Origin: Enteractinococcus helveticum
GTDB lineage: Bacteria; Actinomycetota; Actinomycetes; Actinomycetales; Micrococcaceae
NCBI RefSeq assembly: GCF_020742345.1
Contig: NZ_DYXC01000158.1
Coordinates: 1-5,138 of the forward strand
DNA length: 5,138 nucleotides
Direction: 5' to 3'
Within the stretch, counting starts at the first letter, position 1, and every line of letters starts with the position of its first letter. Below are positions 4,729 through 5,138 of this stretch, piece by piece. The notes under the pieces were generated by a model. That model was not told the DNA's origin and did no database searches. It was given only the letters and a program-made list of their open reading frames with translations. Position numbers and translations under genes: made by a program.

Positions 4729-5138
4729 ATGCGGCTCAGTATCAATCTTTTTATGACACTCAATGGTGTCAGCCAAGCACCCGGTGGTCCAGAAGAAGAC
4801 ACTCGGGGTGGTTTTACAGACGGCGGCTGGTTGATGTCGGTTTTCGATGAAGGCTGCGGGCAAGCGGTCTCCCGCTGGTTTGATCAATGCGGAGCGCTGC
4901 TGCTGGGGCGTCGCACCTACGACATCTTTGCTTCCCACTGGCCGCAAGTCACTGACCCGGACGATCTGGTCGCCCACCTGATCAATACCTCGCAGAAATA
5001 CGTGGTGACATCTTCTGCGCTCGGGGACGTCTGGGCCGATTCATCGACGCGCCTGGGTGATGATTTTCTCGATGAAATTCGACGCCTGAAAAGTGTCGAG
5101 CGCGAAGGTGAACTCCAGGTCCACGGCAGTGTGCAATT
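4729..5138 (+). CDS. DHFR/RibD-C-family reductase, cut by the window end
   Basis: The first 136 codons of a plus-strand gene run open to the window end, so the C-terminus is missing. The protein begins MRLSINLFMTLNGVSQAPGG and continues EEDTRGGFTDGGW (22-34), ALLLGRRTYDIFASHWP (56-72), HLINTSQKYVVTSS (83-96) and QVHGSVQ (130-136). This is the typical order of the YyaP/YwjB-like dihydrofolate-reductase family: a substrate-side SLNGV-like strand, the GRRTYD helix, the KYVVT strand and the start of the HGS nucleotide-binding segment. The substrate is unknown. The ATG at 4729 is supported by GGGAGG (4712-4717), leaving 11 nt. It is divergent from another member of the same superfamily. About 50-60 residues are probably missing, judged from usual family length. 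Confidence 0.88.
   Translation, partial: MRLSINLFMTLNGVSQAPGGPEEDTRGGFTDGGWLMSVFDEGCGQAVSRWFDQCGALLLGRRTYDIFASHWPQVTDPDDLVAHLINTSQKYVVTSSALGDVWADSSTRLGDDFLDEIRRLKSVEREGELQVHGSVQ

Noticed and set aside
1..5138. Search for tRNA, rRNA, CRISPR arrays, insertion sequences and toxin-antitoxin pairs
   Set aside because: No cloverleaf, spaced repeat array, transposase motif or terminal repeats were seen by eye on either strand.

Overview
The window is a stretch of bacterial chromosome, probably from a moderately GC-rich Gram-positive actinobacterium; a Micrococcales-like lineage is my best guess, by inference only. The evidence is compact gene packing, ectABC gene order, G/C-rich third codon positions, and several first-in-transcript genes that lack a Shine-Dalgarno (SD) sequence but carry a -10-like hexamer 7-8 nt before the start codon, the leaderless style common in actinobacteria. 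Nothing in the window is mobile: no insertion sequence, phage gene, CRISPR array, tRNA or rRNA was seen.

Region 1 (1-2455, minus strand) is a complete ectABC operon for the osmolyte ectoine. ectA, ectB and ectC are read right to left, with gaps of 78 nt (A-B) and 30 nt (B-C). L-2,4-diaminobutyrate is made by EctB, acetylated by EctA and cyclised by EctC. The sequence ends 16 nt after ectC, so it cannot be told whether ectD (hydroxylase) or ask_ect follows. ectC has a longer C-terminal tail than usual, and its 3' end lies in a long inverted repeat.

Region 2 (2456-2844) is a 389-bp gene-free control region and the most interesting part of the window. It holds a candidate leaderless ectA promoter, a terminator-like hairpin with a U-run on the ect strand, four GTTAY-type repeats in exact 11-bp register (the layout used by OmpR/PhoB-type and GlnR-type regulators), and a strong GC hairpin just after dedA.

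Region 3 (2845-4506, minus strand) holds a RibD-C/dihydrofolate-reductase-like protein, a stand-alone Smr-domain protein whose start overlaps the previous gene by 10 nt, and, 61 nt later, a DedA-family membrane protein that may have its own promoter.

Region 4 (4507-5138) is a 222-bp divergent intergenic region with short palindromes and a 9-bp direct repeat, followed on the plus strand by a second DHFR/RibD-C-family reductase that runs off the window end.

The genes themselves are all of known families; I see no new multi-gene system. The regulatory DNA upstream of ectA is the part that deserves follow-up.
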